DNA of 64,000 nt from Bacteroidetes bacterium HLUCCA01 (GTDB taxonomy: Bacteria > Bacteroidota > Rhodothermia > Balneolales > HLUCCA01). The stretch lies in the NCBI GenBank assembly GCA_001314545.1, contig LIHN01000009.1:62001-126000 (forward strand), given 5' to 3'. The translations under genes were made by a program, and so were the position numbers. The notes beneath the pieces are model-generated. The model made no database searches. It was not told the DNA's origin and saw nothing but the letters and a program-made list of their open reading frames with translations. Shown here one piece after another: positions 33,001 through 42,282 of the stretch; within the stretch, counting starts at the first letter, position 1; every line of letters begins with the position of its first letter.

Positions 33001-34704
33001 TGAATTCCATTGCCGGGCCGCGACGTTGACATTCAGAACCGATTGATTCACCGAGGTACGACTCACCAGTTCCAGTTCTTCGGAGGAGGCCCGAAGATTG
33101 ACACGGACGGAGTCGATGGGTTGGGCACCGACCATGATGTCGGTCGCCCGAAGTTCTGCCTGCCACGGTGTGTCGCCCGGCTCCCAGCCGGTACCGCGTG
33201 CGTCCAGTTCAAGCGTGCCGGTGTACGCCAGCGCATCGTCAGCCAGCCAGCGGGCTGCATCCAGAGAACTGGTTGTAATGTCCAGCTGCCACGCAGGGTC
33301 GCTGGCAAAGACCTGACCGGCTGTGGCTTGCGCGCGAATCCATTCTCCTTCAAGCGAGGCGCTCAGGTCGGCGGATGCATCTCCTGCACGGAGCCCGGCT
33401 TCCAGGGCAACGGCATCCAGTCTGTAGTCTTCAAAGCGCAGGCTGTCCAGGCGAAGGGTGGCCTCTCCTGTGGAAGCGTGGAGGCTGGACGGAAGTGCCT
33501 CACCGCGGAATTCCAGTCGGAGTCCGCTGAGGATGGGGGATGCAGCCTGGCCGGTGAAGCGCGGAGCGTCCAGTCGGGCGGCCTCCAGATTGAATTCGGT
33601 AAGGCGCAGGGTATCGGCGAGGCTGGCGCGTGCTGCGATCTGAAACCCGTCTATACCAACGGCGTTGAGATCGAGTCGGGCCCGGAGGTCGCTCAGGGAT
33701 CCGGTGATTTCCAGCCCGATTTCCACATCCTGCACGAAGAAGGGGTCTTCCGTGTAGGACTGCACATCCCGCCAGGAAAGCGGTCCTGCGTCTGCTTCGG
33801 CCCGGACGTCCCCGGCCGCGAAAGCATCCCCGGCGGCCGGGTCAGCGGCCGTGTCCATGGCCGGGTCTATGGCTGAATCTGCGGCCGGGTCAGCGGCCAC
33901 GTACCGGGCCGAGGCCTGCAGCAGCGAGCGGCCCGTCGCTACAGTGAGACGGTCTAACGTATAGCGGTTGTCTTCGGCCGCGCCAGCCAGGTGTACGGCA
34001 ATCGGCCCGGGGAGTCGTCCTTCACGGATGTTGAGGTCCAGGCCACGGAGCCGTGCAGAAAAACCATCCTCCAGCAAGGCAAACGAAGCATCCAGCATGA
34101 GCGAGTCCACCGATATTTCGTTATCGGGCAACAGGCCGGGAGCCACCATACGCACCGCTCCGTCGTTGATTCGGATATGGTCCAGCGCTACCTGCAAATC
34201 GGGTGCGGTGGAGGTGGTATCAGCCGACTGCGGAAGCAGATCCAGCACATTCCAGCTGTCGGACCCGGTTTGTCGCAGGTACACATCGGGTGCATGCAGA
34301 CGGAATTCGTCAATCGCAACGCGACCTTGAAACAGGGGGAGCAGCCGGTAACGGACGTGCAGGGTGTCTGTGTTGAACAACGGCGTACCGTCATCTTCCA
34401 GCACCGATATTCCGGTGAGTGTCAGGGTATGAAACAGGTTTCCGGTCAACGACTCCACCTTCAACGTTCCGTTGAGTTGCTCATTGGCAATGCGTTCAAC
34501 CTCCCCGCGGATCCTGTCCAGCACGGGGTCAGACTGTACGGCCCATAGCAGCAGCGAACCCAGCACCAGCAGCAATACGGCCGCAATCCACGGCCAGCGC
34601 CGGTGTCGCGGTCCTGAAGGCACTTCGCCGGCAGGGTTCTCCTCGTGATATGTTTGCGGATCTTTACTCAAAACGAATGTCCGATGCTGAAATGAAAACC
34701 CCAT
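30079..34704 (-). CDS. tamB: TamB-type translocation/assembly protein (DUF490)
   Basis: 1541 residues. An N-terminal membrane anchor (PWIAAVLLLVLGSLLLWAVQ, about 34-53) is followed by a very long beta-helical repeat region, as in AsmA/TamB lipid-transport bridges. The C-terminal DUF490 domain is seen in GTMGARQGYVTQLGKRFDLE, EAEVQFSGTPENPALQVRTL and ISYTLFGRPLNAL, ending in a barrel-plug-like stretch. Known for the family: it spans the periplasm and works with an Omp85 protein (TamA) in outer-membrane assembly and phospholipid transport. Around residues 270-295 is a short Asp-Pro-Ala-rich repeat, apparently a slippage product. It overlaps the upstream Omp85 gene by 37 bases. Confidence 0.94.
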   Translation of the reverse strand: MGFSFQHRTFVLSKDPQTYHEENPAGEVPSGPRHRRWPWIAAVLLLVLGSLLLWAVQSDPVLDRIRGEVERIANEQLNGTLKVESLTGNLFHTLTLTGISVLEDDGTPLFNTDTLHVRYRLLPLFQGRVAIDEFRLHAPDVYLRQTGSDSWNVLDLLPQSADTTSTAPDLQVALDHIRINDGAVRMVAPGLLPDNEISVDSLMLDASFALLEDGFSARLRGLDLNIREGRLPGPIAVHLAGAAEDNRYTLDRLTVATGRSLLQASARYVAADPAADSAIDPAMDTAADPAAGDAFAAGDVRAEADAGPLSWRDVQSYTEDPFFVQDVEIGLEITGSLSDLRARLDLNAVGIDGFQIAARASLADTLRLTEFNLEAARLDAPRFTGQAASPILSGLRLEFRGEALPSSLHASTGEATLRLDSLRFEDYRLDAVALEAGLRAGDASADLSASLEGEWIRAQATAGQVFASDPAWQLDITTSSLDAARWLADDALAYTGTLELDARGTGWEPGDTPWQAELRATDIMVGAQPIDSVRVNLRASSEELELVSRTSVNQSVLNVNVAARQWNSAERPGYSFLVETSGFDLSDLTGYDNFPTSINLLALGTGSGIRPETMQVTSSLEIDSSSINTARIDRFQANLRLQDEIVYLTDTFLQSSFATGQLNVRRHINDIFSPDNRVDFNLEVGELNPLAPLAGLSRLEASGRATGTLMPDADGVQVVDATLRLRNLRADSLQAGRVEGRAGLRLSPESTYEMDLRFSDVATTGYHLDTVLLATNGTAVDGQLDGSCRIVVDFTENTRFVTRADYRGGKVEEELDLYIQTYQFQLSDDRYQYNLEQPFVTTVREGLLQMEPLILTGRDSRARLSLEVDQYAASGFTGSVEASEINLAILQRIAMDEALFDGMMEGYLRFDADLDAYRYDVESGFDITDVRKDSLVLDRVEGDFRLRDGRMKAVVSTTEGGLLLAALELDVPFEPGDHQNHTEAFFDGSVYGRLETRSINLEQEPALAELLGLQGVTGEVALAGNASGTAGEPQLELGLRMNNARVSGVAIDSLSLAAAYLHEDARFTLESSVTSGGQTAAEVSGYIPFQIDMRTFEVSLPDQENPIAVTVQSDAFDIAAFNQFADPALTRNITGLIDADLRIGGTFTEPQLEGELALDKASVFLTPNNITIRDVSARLGFTPDAITIEQLTATSSGTIEGSGRVRLDGFVPREAELSLNARSFRAYNTRDIQAFLSMDISLSGAVTNPVLNGNLRLERGYFYMDNFGERSVEDVQLEEEEEPSMLAELDLWNNLEMEVNFVTDRNFFVRNRSMPEVELELQGELDVVKPPGEEVQVFGTMGARQGYVTQLGKRFDLEEAEVQFSGTPENPALQVRTLYELRQPSDVRIWYVIGGTVDEPTFTYESDPEMETGDIISYTLFGRPLNALAGWQQSVAGRSEGGVGDAAVDILLDRVEQLAAQALGIDVLTIDNSRTAGQSGTTIKAGKYISDRMFVALIQELGTDISSQVLLEYQIRRNLDVIITGSDNNRNGLEIQWELDY

Positions 34705-36545
34705 CGGTTCAGGGGCCCGCCAAAATCCTGACCATTATACACGTTCAGATCTTCATCGGTCGGATTTACTTTATAGCCTGCATCCAGTCGCACCGGTCCC
34801 ACCGGCGACTGAAACCAGATGCCTCCGCCCACACCAAACTGGAGTTCACTGAGTTCTACCGCGCTGCGATCGCGCCATACCTGTCCCGTATCGCCAAAAA
34901 GTGTAATACCGAAATCGCGATGTATAAAGGGCACACGCTGCCTGATTTCAGCGTTTACCAGCAGGCTGGCACGCCCCCCCTCGGGCAGATAGCCACGGAA
35001 ATCGCCATCCCCATCGAAGGAGGCCCGTTTCGGACCCAGATCATTGCGGCTCCAGCCGCGCACCGTGCTGTTCCCGCCGAGGTAGTACCGGATGCTGGAG
35101 GGGATCTCGTCCAGCGATTTTGTATACAGAACCCCGGCATTGCCCCGGAATCCCAGCTGGGTGGTAGACGTCACGTCCAGAAACCGGCGCACGTCCAGCG
35201 AAGCCCTTCGGTACTGGTAGGTTCCGGTATTCAGAAAACCGGATATCTCGAAAAACGGGCGGACTGCCCAGCCCTCACCCCGTTGGATGGTCGACTCGTT
35301 GTAATAGCCGGAGAATCGCACAACCGACTGGTTAAAAAACTGGGATGAATCGCGCGAGGTGAAGGTGATATCGCGCAGAAACTCCTCGTTGAAAGTGAAC
35401 TCGTAGGAGATTGTTCCGGCCAGTTCCTGTCTGTATTGGTAGATGAAACTGTTGGTGGCTCCAATGCTGTAAAGCAGGTAGTTCGACTCGTTGGTGGTCT
35501 GGACGAACGGCGAAACGATGAACCCGCTGAAGGTATTGAAAACGTAGGGGACCAGGTATTCCATGCTGAAGCGCTGCTCAATAAAGGAAGCCCGGGCCGT
35601 TGTGGTGAAGCTGTGGCCGTTACCGAAGGGATTGCGATGCTGCCAGGAGACCGTTCCACGCAGGTATTCTTCGGTGATGAATCCCGCCCGTGCCTGCAGG
35701 GTACGAAGGGGGTATTCCCGTACACGGATGTCCAGGTCTACCAGGCTGTCGCGCGGCTGTTCCGGGATGGAAATAGTCACAAATCGGAACAGATGATGGG
35801 AAAAGATCTCCTGCTGGGCCCGGCCGATAGCCCGATGGGTATAGCGATCGCCGGAGCTGATTCCCGTTTCTCTTCGCACCAGTGCATCGCTTACCGATTC
35901 CTGCCCGCGTACTTTCAGGTCGCCAAAGTAGATCACCGGACCGGGATCAATGGCCAGCTCCACCGAGGCGGTATATTCCAGGGAATCTACGTTGCTTTTG
36001 ACTTCTGCCCTGGCGTAGGCATGGCCCATATTCTGTAGCATGCGTACCACGTTTCCTTCCAGATCGGACGCTCGTACTACACGGAGTCGGGCGCCCTCCC
36101 GGAACAGCGTTCGCTCAAGCAGCTGCCTGAATTCATGGGAATCTTCAATTTCAGGGATGTTGGTTGTAGTCTCGGCGAAGCTGTGGGTGAAAGAGGTTAT
36201 CCGTATGGGCTCGCCCGCATTGATGTGAAATGTGATATGCCGTTGCCAGCTTCGTTCGCCGGTGGTCACTTCCCAGTCAACCTCAACATCCGGAAAACCA
36301 CGGCGTTGATAGAAACGCTCCAGGCGGATAACATCCCGGCGGACTTCCGCTTCACTGTAAATCTGGCCCCGCTTGCGCCAGAACTGGAGTCGGACGAGGG
36401 TGCCGGGGGGTTCGTTGGCTACCACTTCCTGCAGCACAATATCGGTGTACACCTCGTTTCCCTCGAAAAAAACATGCCATACCCGGGGTTGTTCCTCCTC
36501 GGTGCTTGCGTACAGAACTACCGGCAGCGCCAGAATGAATACCAT
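34668..36545 (-). CDS. Omp85-family outer-membrane assembly protein (TamA/BamA-like)
   Basis: 625 residues from ATG 36545 (MVFILALPVVLYAS, signal peptide); a longer frame to 36743 adds 66 residues without signal-peptide character. POTRA-type repeats follow (VWHVFFEGNEVYTDIVLQEV; IYFGDLKVRGQESVSDALVR), then a 16-strand-type barrel with the conserved region YLGGNSTVRGWSRNDLGP and the end FGGPLNRWGFHFSIGHSF with a terminal Phe. Known for the family: inserts or secretes beta-barrel proteins. Gene order and the 37-base overlap with tamB mark it as the TamA partner. Confidence 0.92.
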   Translation of the reverse strand: MVFILALPVVLYASTEEEQPRVWHVFFEGNEVYTDIVLQEVVANEPPGTLVRLQFWRKRGQIYSEAEVRRDVIRLERFYQRRGFPDVEVDWEVTTGERSWQRHITFHINAGEPIRITSFTHSFAETTTNIPEIEDSHEFRQLLERTLFREGARLRVVRASDLEGNVVRMLQNMGHAYARAEVKSNVDSLEYTASVELAIDPGPVIYFGDLKVRGQESVSDALVRRETGISSGDRYTHRAIGRAQQEIFSHHLFRFVTISIPEQPRDSLVDLDIRVREYPLRTLQARAGFITEEYLRGTVSWQHRNPFGNGHSFTTTARASFIEQRFSMEYLVPYVFNTFSGFIVSPFVQTTNESNYLLYSIGATNSFIYQYRQELAGTISYEFTFNEEFLRDITFTSRDSSQFFNQSVVRFSGYYNESTIQRGEGWAVRPFFEISGFLNTGTYQYRRASLDVRRFLDVTSTTQLGFRGNAGVLYTKSLDEIPSSIRYYLGGNSTVRGWSRNDLGPKRASFDGDGDFRGYLPEGGRASLLVNAEIRQRVPFIHRDFGITLFGDTGQVWRDRSAVELSELQFGVGGGIWFQSPVGPVRLDAGYKVNPTDEDLNVYNGQDFGGPLNRWGFHFSIGHSF

Positions 36546-36939
36546 GCCCGCTACGCATCGAAGCGTATGAATCGGGTCCGATAAACAGGGGAAGCACAGC
36601 AGTGGAACTCCTTGATTTAGATTGCGTTGGTTGAAAGTATGAATTTGAAGGCCCTCTGACGGATTTTGGTGCCATTCCGCCGGGTGCCTGGGTTGCCGGA
36701 ACAATGTAGAGGCCAGGTAGCGGCTGACCGATTGTGATTGCAAAATATCATAAAAGACACGAAATATTGGCTAAAAAGTCGCATTTTGCCAAGGTTATCA
36801 TCGGCACCCCTGAAAATCATCGGCACCTGTACCGAAATCCCCTCCGATTCCGGCAGTCGATCTGTTACATGGTAAAACGAATGCGAATTAACGGTGGTTT
36901 TCAGGCGGCAATCTGAATTCTCTCAACATACTGAACTGC

Positions 36940-36971
36940 TGCACACCTGCACACCTGCACACCTGCACACC
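36940..36971. repeat. 8-bp tandem repeat, four copies, upstream of the M14 peptidase gene
   Basis: TGCACACC is repeated four times without change, ending 40 bases ahead of the M14 gene start. The intergenic region 36546-37011 between the divergent Omp85 and M14 genes also has a 12-bp direct repeat, ATCATCGGCACC, at 36797 and 36816 (19-bp spacing), which could be a regulator site. No gene is seen in the 466 bases. Confidence 0.9.
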
Positions 36972-37011
36972 AAATTTACTGAAATCCGAAATAGTCCAGC
37001 TTCTTTAAACT

Positions 37012-38313
37012 ATGAAAAATTTGTCACTATCGAAACTTCTTTCTTTCATCGGTCTCCTCCTGCTGGTCCAGGCCTGTAAAAGCTCCGAATCCGGCATTAT
37101 TGCCTATGATCCGCCGGGCAGGACTACGGAAACGAAACCCCTGGACCCCCATCATCTGCGCACCATCGGCATCGCTGAAACCGGCGTCTGGGCCAGCAAT
37201 GAGTTCGTGGCCAGCCGAATGAACGATTTCTACCGGGTGGAAGACAATCTGTACCGGGTTACCATCGCGCCGGAAAATGCCCCTATAAACTGGAGCTCCT
37301 GGTACTCTTTTAAACTATGGAGTGACACCCCGCAGACCATCCGTCTGGAGCTGGCCTATGAAAATGGCTACCATCGCTATATCCCCAAGCTCAGTACCGA
37401 CCGCATTCACTGGACCGCGCTGGACACTACGGAATTTGTGCATGACCGGGAGGCGGGTACGGCCCTGCTGACACTGGATGTGACCCCGGAACCGATCTAT
37501 GTGTCGGCTCAGGAGCATATCACCAGCGAGGACGTTTATGCATGGGCTGATTCACTGACCACCCTGCCCTTCGTGGAGCAATCGGTCATCGGGCAGTCGC
37601 ACCGGGGCCGCGACCTCGTCAAGCTGGTTGTCAATGCTACGGGTAATCCCGATGCTCCGGTTATTGTAGTCATGGGCCGGCAGCATCCGCCGGAGATTCC
37701 CGGTGCTATGGCGATGGAAACTTTTGTGAATACCTTTACCAGCGACGAGCCCGAAGCCATGGCGTTTCGCTCGCGTTACCAGATGATTGTGTATCCGTTG
37801 ATCAATCCGGACGGGGTAGACGGCGGACATTGGCGCCATAATTTCGGCGGGGTAGACCTGAACCGGGACTGGAAGGCATTCAACCAGCCCGAGACGCGCG
37901 CCGTGGCCGATGATCTGATCGGCTATCAGGAACGCGGGGTTTTCATGCTCTACAGCCTGGATTTCCATAGCACTATCTACGATGTTTACTACACCTCGAA
38001 CAAAGACATTCCCACCAACCTGCCCGGCCTGACGGACCGCTGGCTGGCCGGCATCAACGCCATCCTTCCCGACTATGAAATCCGTGAGGAGCCGTCGGGC
38101 GTGGTTTCGCCCGTGTCCAAGAATTTCATGTACCATACGTTTTTTAACAACGGTGTGACCTACGAGGTTGGGGATGCCACCCCCCGGCCGCTGATCCGCG
38201 ATGTGGCCCGGGCCGCGGCAATCAGTATGATCCGCGAGGTCATGAAGCTGGACGCACCCGAGCTGATGAGCAATCCTGACTGGTACAATGCGGATTGGAG
38301 CAGCCGGCAATAA
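37012..38313 (+). CDS. M14 family zinc carboxypeptidase, lipoprotein
   Basis: 433 residues with a lipoprotein signal (LSFIGLLLLVQAC, Cys near 23). A beta-rich N-terminal domain (about 40-170) precedes the M14 catalytic domain: zinc ligands in GRQHPPEIPG (His and Glu), HNFGGVDLNRDW (substrate-binding Asn-Arg), a later zinc His probably in LDFHSTIYD, and the catalytic Glu in VTYEVGDAT. Known for the family: removes C-terminal residues from peptides or cleaves wall peptides. It is anchored on the periplasmic or cell-surface side. No operon partner; the repeat tract at 36940 lies just upstream. Confidence 0.92.
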   Translation: MKNLSLSKLLSFIGLLLLVQACKSSESGIIAYDPPGRTTETKPLDPHHLRTIGIAETGVWASNEFVASRMNDFYRVEDNLYRVTIAPENAPINWSSWYSFKLWSDTPQTIRLELAYENGYHRYIPKLSTDRIHWTALDTTEFVHDREAGTALLTLDVTPEPIYVSAQEHITSEDVYAWADSLTTLPFVEQSVIGQSHRGRDLVKLVVNATGNPDAPVIVVMGRQHPPEIPGAMAMETFVNTFTSDEPEAMAFRSRYQMIVYPLINPDGVDGGHWRHNFGGVDLNRDWKAFNQPETRAVADDLIGYQERGVFMLYSLDFHSTIYDVYYTSNKDIPTNLPGLTDRWLAGINAILPDYEIREEPSGVVSPVSKNFMYHTFFNNGVTYEVGDATPRPLIRDVARAAAISMIREVMKLDAPELMSNPDWYNADWSSRQ

Positions 38314-38502
38314 ACAACGGCGGTTGCCTGCCGGGACCGAAACGGGTAAGATTGGGTGACACGGGGGTTTTCCGGCAGTCCGGCGGCATTCAATTGGTTG
38401 GCCAGTCCGGCGGCATCGGAAGCCCGTTTAACCCGGAGCGGCGCATTGCGACAATCTGTTTGGCGGCTTCAGATGCCTGCTCGATTTCTAATCGGGATTC
38501 GG

Positions 38503-38515
38503 TACCTTTAGCCGA
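38503..38515 (+). promoter_or_regulatory. Promoter-like motif shared with the sucC upstream region
   Basis: TACCTTTAGCCGA at 38503-38515 recurs exactly at 40593-40605 ahead of sucC. TACCTTTA resembles the Bacteroidota -7 element TAnnTTTG, and the distance to the two starts fits a normal leader. A third TACCTTTA lies at 48711 ahead of the LytTR gene. Confidence 0.4.
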
Positions 38516-38548
38516 TATTTGCTTCGTCATGAACTCAAGCTTTCATCC

Positions 38549-40561
38549 ATGTTACAAACCGCAGCTACCGTCCTGTTGCTTGCCGCACCGTTGATGCTCT
38601 TCGCCCGGCAGGCCACATCGCCCCCCGACCGGTCGACGGAGCCCGTCGCTATGGTTACGCAGTCCGCATCGCCGGCATCCGTATCCGGCAATTTCACCAT
38701 ACTGCATTCCAACGATGAACATGCCGCCCTGGTACCGGCCCCGGTTTCGGAGTGGGGTCGGCCCGGGAGCAAGACCACCGGCGGCATTGCCCGCGCGGCG
38801 ACCGTCATCGAACGAATCCGCACTGAAAAAGGAGCGGCCAACGAAGAGGTGCTCGTGGTTTCGGCCGGCGACTTCATCAGCGGATCGATTTTCAGCTGGC
38901 TGGTGCTGGATGGAGCCTCCCCGGAGCTGGACCTCATGCTGGCAGCTGGCTACGACGCCGTAACTCTGGGCAATCACGAATTCGACTACGGTCCGGAGGA
39001 ACTGGCTGCATACCTCCTCCGGCTCGGTTATCCGCAGGCGGCATCCCAACTGCCGGTGCTGGCCTCCAACACGGTCATTCCGCAGGAACATCCCCTGGGT
39101 GAAACTGGGCTGCAAAACACCTGGATCCGGGAGCTGGACAACGGACTTCGCATCGGGTTCTTCGGACTTATGGGTCGCCACGCCGACTCCGTGGCACCGG
39201 GCGCGGAACCCATTACCTTCGCAGACCAGCATGAAACCGCTCACGAAATGGTAGCATCGCTGCGCGGGCAGGGCGCACACGTGGTAGTACTGCTGTCCCA
39301 CGCCGGTGAAGACGAAGACCGGGAGCTGGCCGCTGCTGTTCCGGGCATCGATGTGATCATCGGCGGGCATACCCACACCGTACTGTCGGTACCACTGCGG
39401 GTAGGAAGCACCCTCATCGTTCAAACCGGCACCGAGTACCAATACCTTGGCAAACTGGAGCTTCGCTATGAAAACGGTCGGGTTGTTATGCGCAATCACC
39501 CCTCGGTAACCGACCGTCCCTATCTGATTCCGTTGAACGATGATGTTCCCGAACATCCGGATATCACCCGCCGACTGGCACGGTATGAATCGCAGCTGGA
39601 CAGCCTCCTGGCCGACATGACCGCCGATGCCATCAGCAGCTACCGGCAGCCCATTGCCAGCAGTGCTTTCCCCGTAAGCCGAAACCCCCGGCTGAGTGAA
39701 ACGGCCATGGGTAATCTGGTGGCGGATGCCATGTTCTACCAGGGAGCCAAAATCAGCGGTATTCCGGTGGATGTAGCCTTTCAGGCCAGCGGTGTCATCC
39801 GGGGCAACCTCGAGCCAGCGCGTACCCTCGATAATCAGGGGACAATCAGTTTTTACGATGCCGCCAAAACCATAGGACTGGGCAGCGGGGTTGATGGCAG
39901 GCCCGGTTATCCCATGGTCACGGCCTGGCTCACCGGCACCGAGCTTCGTCGTACCGCCGAGGTCAGCATCCTGCTCTCCCAGCTCATGGGCGACACCTAC
40001 TTCCTGCAGACCTCCGGCATGCGCTGGTCGTACGCACCCCAGCGCTCACTTTGGCTGACCATCCCGTTTGCAGGCACTCCGGTACCCAGCGGTCGGGCTA
40101 TTCAGCAGGCGTGGCTCTACCGGGGCGATGGACGTACCGTGATGCCGGCCAGACTCAATGATGATTTCATCGAACTGCCCCGTACCGACGATACCCTGTA
40201 CCACGTGGTATCCGATTATTACATCGCACAATTTCTGCCGATGGTGGGCGAGGTGGTTCCGGCACTGGCCATTGAGCTCAAAGACGAGAACGGACAGCCC
40301 ATCACCTCTCTGGAAGACCGTATTTTGATGCGTGACGGTCGGGAGTATAAGGTTTGGCAGGCGGTAACAGACTATCTGACGAGTCGGGCGCCATCTTCAG
40401 CCGAAGCCCGGCTTGCTGCAGTCCCCGGCAGGTATCAGTCGCGCGAGAACCGGCAGGTAGCCGTTGACAGGAAATCGTTCGGGTACTGGGGTGGTTTCAT
40501 TGGCGGACTCACCGTTGCCTTTATCATTGCGGTAATTGCCCATCGCCGGCGTCAACGCTAA
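38549..40561 (+). CDS. Bifunctional metallophosphatase / 5'-nucleotidase, secreted
   Basis: 670 residues from ATG 38549 (MLQTAATVLLLAAPLMLFAR, signal peptide); a TTG start 30 bases upstream is less likely. The metallophosphatase domain (about 45-310) shows ILHSNDEHAAL, VSAGDFISGS, TLGNHEFDYG, VLLSHAGEDED and GGHTHTV, the full set of dinuclear metal ligands. The 5'-nucleotidase C-terminal domain follows (about 340-600; TAMGNLVADAM, FQASGVIRG). A C-terminal membrane helix (GGFIGGLTVAFIIAVIAH) anchors it. Known for the family: dephosphorylates nucleotides outside the cytoplasm for phosphate and nucleoside uptake. Confidence 0.93.
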   Translation: MLQTAATVLLLAAPLMLFARQATSPPDRSTEPVAMVTQSASPASVSGNFTILHSNDEHAALVPAPVSEWGRPGSKTTGGIARAATVIERIRTEKGAANEEVLVVSAGDFISGSIFSWLVLDGASPELDLMLAAGYDAVTLGNHEFDYGPEELAAYLLRLGYPQAASQLPVLASNTVIPQEHPLGETGLQNTWIRELDNGLRIGFFGLMGRHADSVAPGAEPITFADQHETAHEMVASLRGQGAHVVVLLSHAGEDEDRELAAAVPGIDVIIGGHTHTVLSVPLRVGSTLIVQTGTEYQYLGKLELRYENGRVVMRNHPSVTDRPYLIPLNDDVPEHPDITRRLARYESQLDSLLADMTADAISSYRQPIASSAFPVSRNPRLSETAMGNLVADAMFYQGAKISGIPVDVAFQASGVIRGNLEPARTLDNQGTISFYDAAKTIGLGSGVDGRPGYPMVTAWLTGTELRRTAEVSILLSQLMGDTYFLQTSGMRWSYAPQRSLWLTIPFAGTPVPSGRAIQQAWLYRGDGRTVMPARLNDDFIELPRTDDTLYHVVSDYYIAQFLPMVGEVVPALAIELKDENGQPITSLEDRILMRDGREYKVWQAVTDYLTSRAPSSAEARLAAVPGRYQSRENRQVAVDRKSFGYWGGFIGGLTVAFIIAVIAHRRRQR

Positions 40562-40592
40562 CATCGCCCCGCCATTTTTCAAAAAAAAAGAG

Positions 40593-40605
40593 TACCTTTA
40601 GCCGA
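40593..40605 (+). promoter_or_regulatory. Promoter-like motif ahead of sucC
   Basis: Second exact copy of TACCTTTAGCCGA, about 95 bases before the sucC start. It follows an A-rich stretch (40582-40590) that could serve as an UP-like element. Confidence 0.4.
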
Positions 40606-40699
40606 ACTTATTACAGGGTGGCGGAAATGCGCTTCCAGCCGCGTCATCACCCGTAAATCCCGTCTTTTTTTTATTCAACATCATTAAGTCACACGTTTT

Positions 40700-41908
40700 A
40701 TGAACATTCATGAGTATCAGGCCAAGGAAATCCTCAAGCAGCATGGTGTTGCCGTTCCCGATGGCATCGCTGTATTTACGGTGGATGAAGCCGTTGCCGC
40801 TGCCGAAAAACTGAAAGCAAACGGCGCCAGCCTTTTTGTAGTCAAGGCACAGATTCATGCCGGCGGACGGGGTAAAGGTCGTACCAAGAAAAACAACGCC
40901 AAGGGTGTTATTCTGGCCAAGACCGTTGAGGAAGTAAAAGCCGCAGCCGAATCCCTGCTCAATGACGTTCTGGTTACCATCCAGACCGGCGAGGAAGGCA
41001 AACTCGTGCAGCGACTGTATGTCACCGATGGTGTTGACATCGACAAAGAATTCTACCTGGGCATTACCCTGGATCGTGCTACCTCCAAAAACGTGATCAT
41101 GGTTTCCACCGAGGGTGGCGTTGAAATTGAGAAAGTAGCCGAAGAAACTCCTGAGAAAATTGTCAAGGAGTGGGTAGTACCCGGTCACCCCATTCACCCG
41201 AGCCAGGCGCGTCGACTCGCCTTCGCGCTGGGACTGGAAGGCAACGCGTTCAAACAGGCGGTCAAGCTGATTATCTCCCTGTACAAAGCCTTTGACGCCA
41301 CCGATGCCAGCATTTTCGAAATCAATCCCCTCGTACAGACTCCCTCCGGCGATGTAATAGCCCTGGATGCCAAAATCAACTTCGATGAAAACGCGCTGTA
41401 CCGTCATCCGGAGCTGGCTGCGCTGCGCGATGAGAGCGAGGAAAATGAATTTGAGCTGGAGGCCGGAAAGTACAACCTGAACTACATCAAGCTGGATGGT
41501 AACGTGGGCTGTATGGTCAACGGTGCCGGTCTGGCCATGGCCACCATGGACATTATCAAACTGGCCGGCGGTCAGCCGGCCAACTTCCTGGATGTAGGCG
41601 GGGGAGCGAATGTGGAAACTGTGAAAAACGGGTTCAAAATCATTCTGAAAGATCCGGCCGTTAAAGCCATTCTGATCAACATCTTTGGTGGAATTGTACG
41701 GTGCGACCGTGTAGCCAACGGTATTGTACAGGCCGTAGCGGATCCTGAGATTGCTGAAAAAGTCAAAAATGTGCCGATTATTGTGCGACTTCAGGGAACC
41801 AATGCGGAAGAAGCCAAGGTCATCATTGACAACAGCGGTCTGAACGTGGTATCTGCCGTGCTTCTCAAAGAGGCCGCCGAAGAAGTCACCAACGCCATCG
41901 CTTCCTGA
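40700..41908 (+). CDS. sucC: Succinyl-CoA synthetase (succinate-CoA ligase), beta subunit
   Basis: 402 residues. The ATP-grasp domain starts [20 protein letters not shown], with [15 protein letters not shown] as the nucleotide-binding loop and [20 protein letters not shown] for Mg-ATP. The C-terminal CoA-ligase flavodoxin-like domain has [29 protein letters not shown] and [10 protein letters not shown]. Known for the family: converts succinyl-CoA to succinate in the TCA cycle, making ATP or GTP, as a heterodimer with SucD. sucD is not next to it here. It is a single-gene unit closed by the strong terminator at 42068. Confidence 0.97.
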   Translation: MNIHEYQAKEILKQHGVAVPDGIAVFTVDEAVAAAEKLKANGASLFVVKAQIHAGGRGKGRTKKNNAKGVILAKTVEEVKAAAESLLNDVLVTIQTGEEGKLVQRLYVTDGVDIDKEFYLGITLDRATSKNVIMVSTEGGVEIEKVAEETPEKIVKEWVVPGHPIHPSQARRLAFALGLEGNAFKQAVKLIISLYKAFDATDASIFEINPLVQTPSGDVIALDAKINFDENALYRHPELAALRDESEENEFELEAGKYNLNYIKLDGNVGCMVNGAGLAMATMDIIKLAGGQPANFLDVGGGANVETVKNGFKIILKDPAVKAILINIFGGIVRCDRVANGIVQAVADPEIAEKVKNVPIIVRLQGTNAEEAKVIIDNSGLNVVSAVLLKEAAEEVTNAIAS

Positions 41909-42067
41909 TGCATGCTGGCTGTTGCCGCAGGGATATACGCTGACTTCCGCTTGCTCACGTAATCTGACTACCTCCTGAGGGAGTCGTTGATGCGAGCACA
42001 TCGATAGTTGGCGGTTCCGGTGGCGCCTTACATACTTAGGTTGCCGGTACTACGGCACCCAAATTTT

Positions 42068-42099
42068 AAGCCCGTGATTCACGTCACGGGCTTTTTTTT
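42068..42099 (+). terminator. Intrinsic terminator of sucC
   Basis: AAGCCCGTGA and TCACGGGCTT form a perfect 10-bp stem with a 6-base loop, followed by eight T residues. It lies 160 bases past the sucC stop. The rest of 41909-42282 shows no gene. Confidence 0.92.
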
Positions 42100-42282
42100 G
42101 GCACATGTGTCAGGGTTCGGCGAATAATTGCGCTAACACGGTTAGTACACCCCGGCAACGGCCGGCCCTGACTGATCACACATCACCATGTTCACAAAAC
42201 GTGATTATGGCATATTGACACACCAGTCAGGCTGATCAATTTATGCCCGGGACAATTCGATAACAAACCATCTATCCTAATC

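Noticed and set aside
40598..42001. 467-residue minus-strand frame
   Set aside because: Shadow of sucC, which shows every ATP-grasp and CoA-ligase motif.
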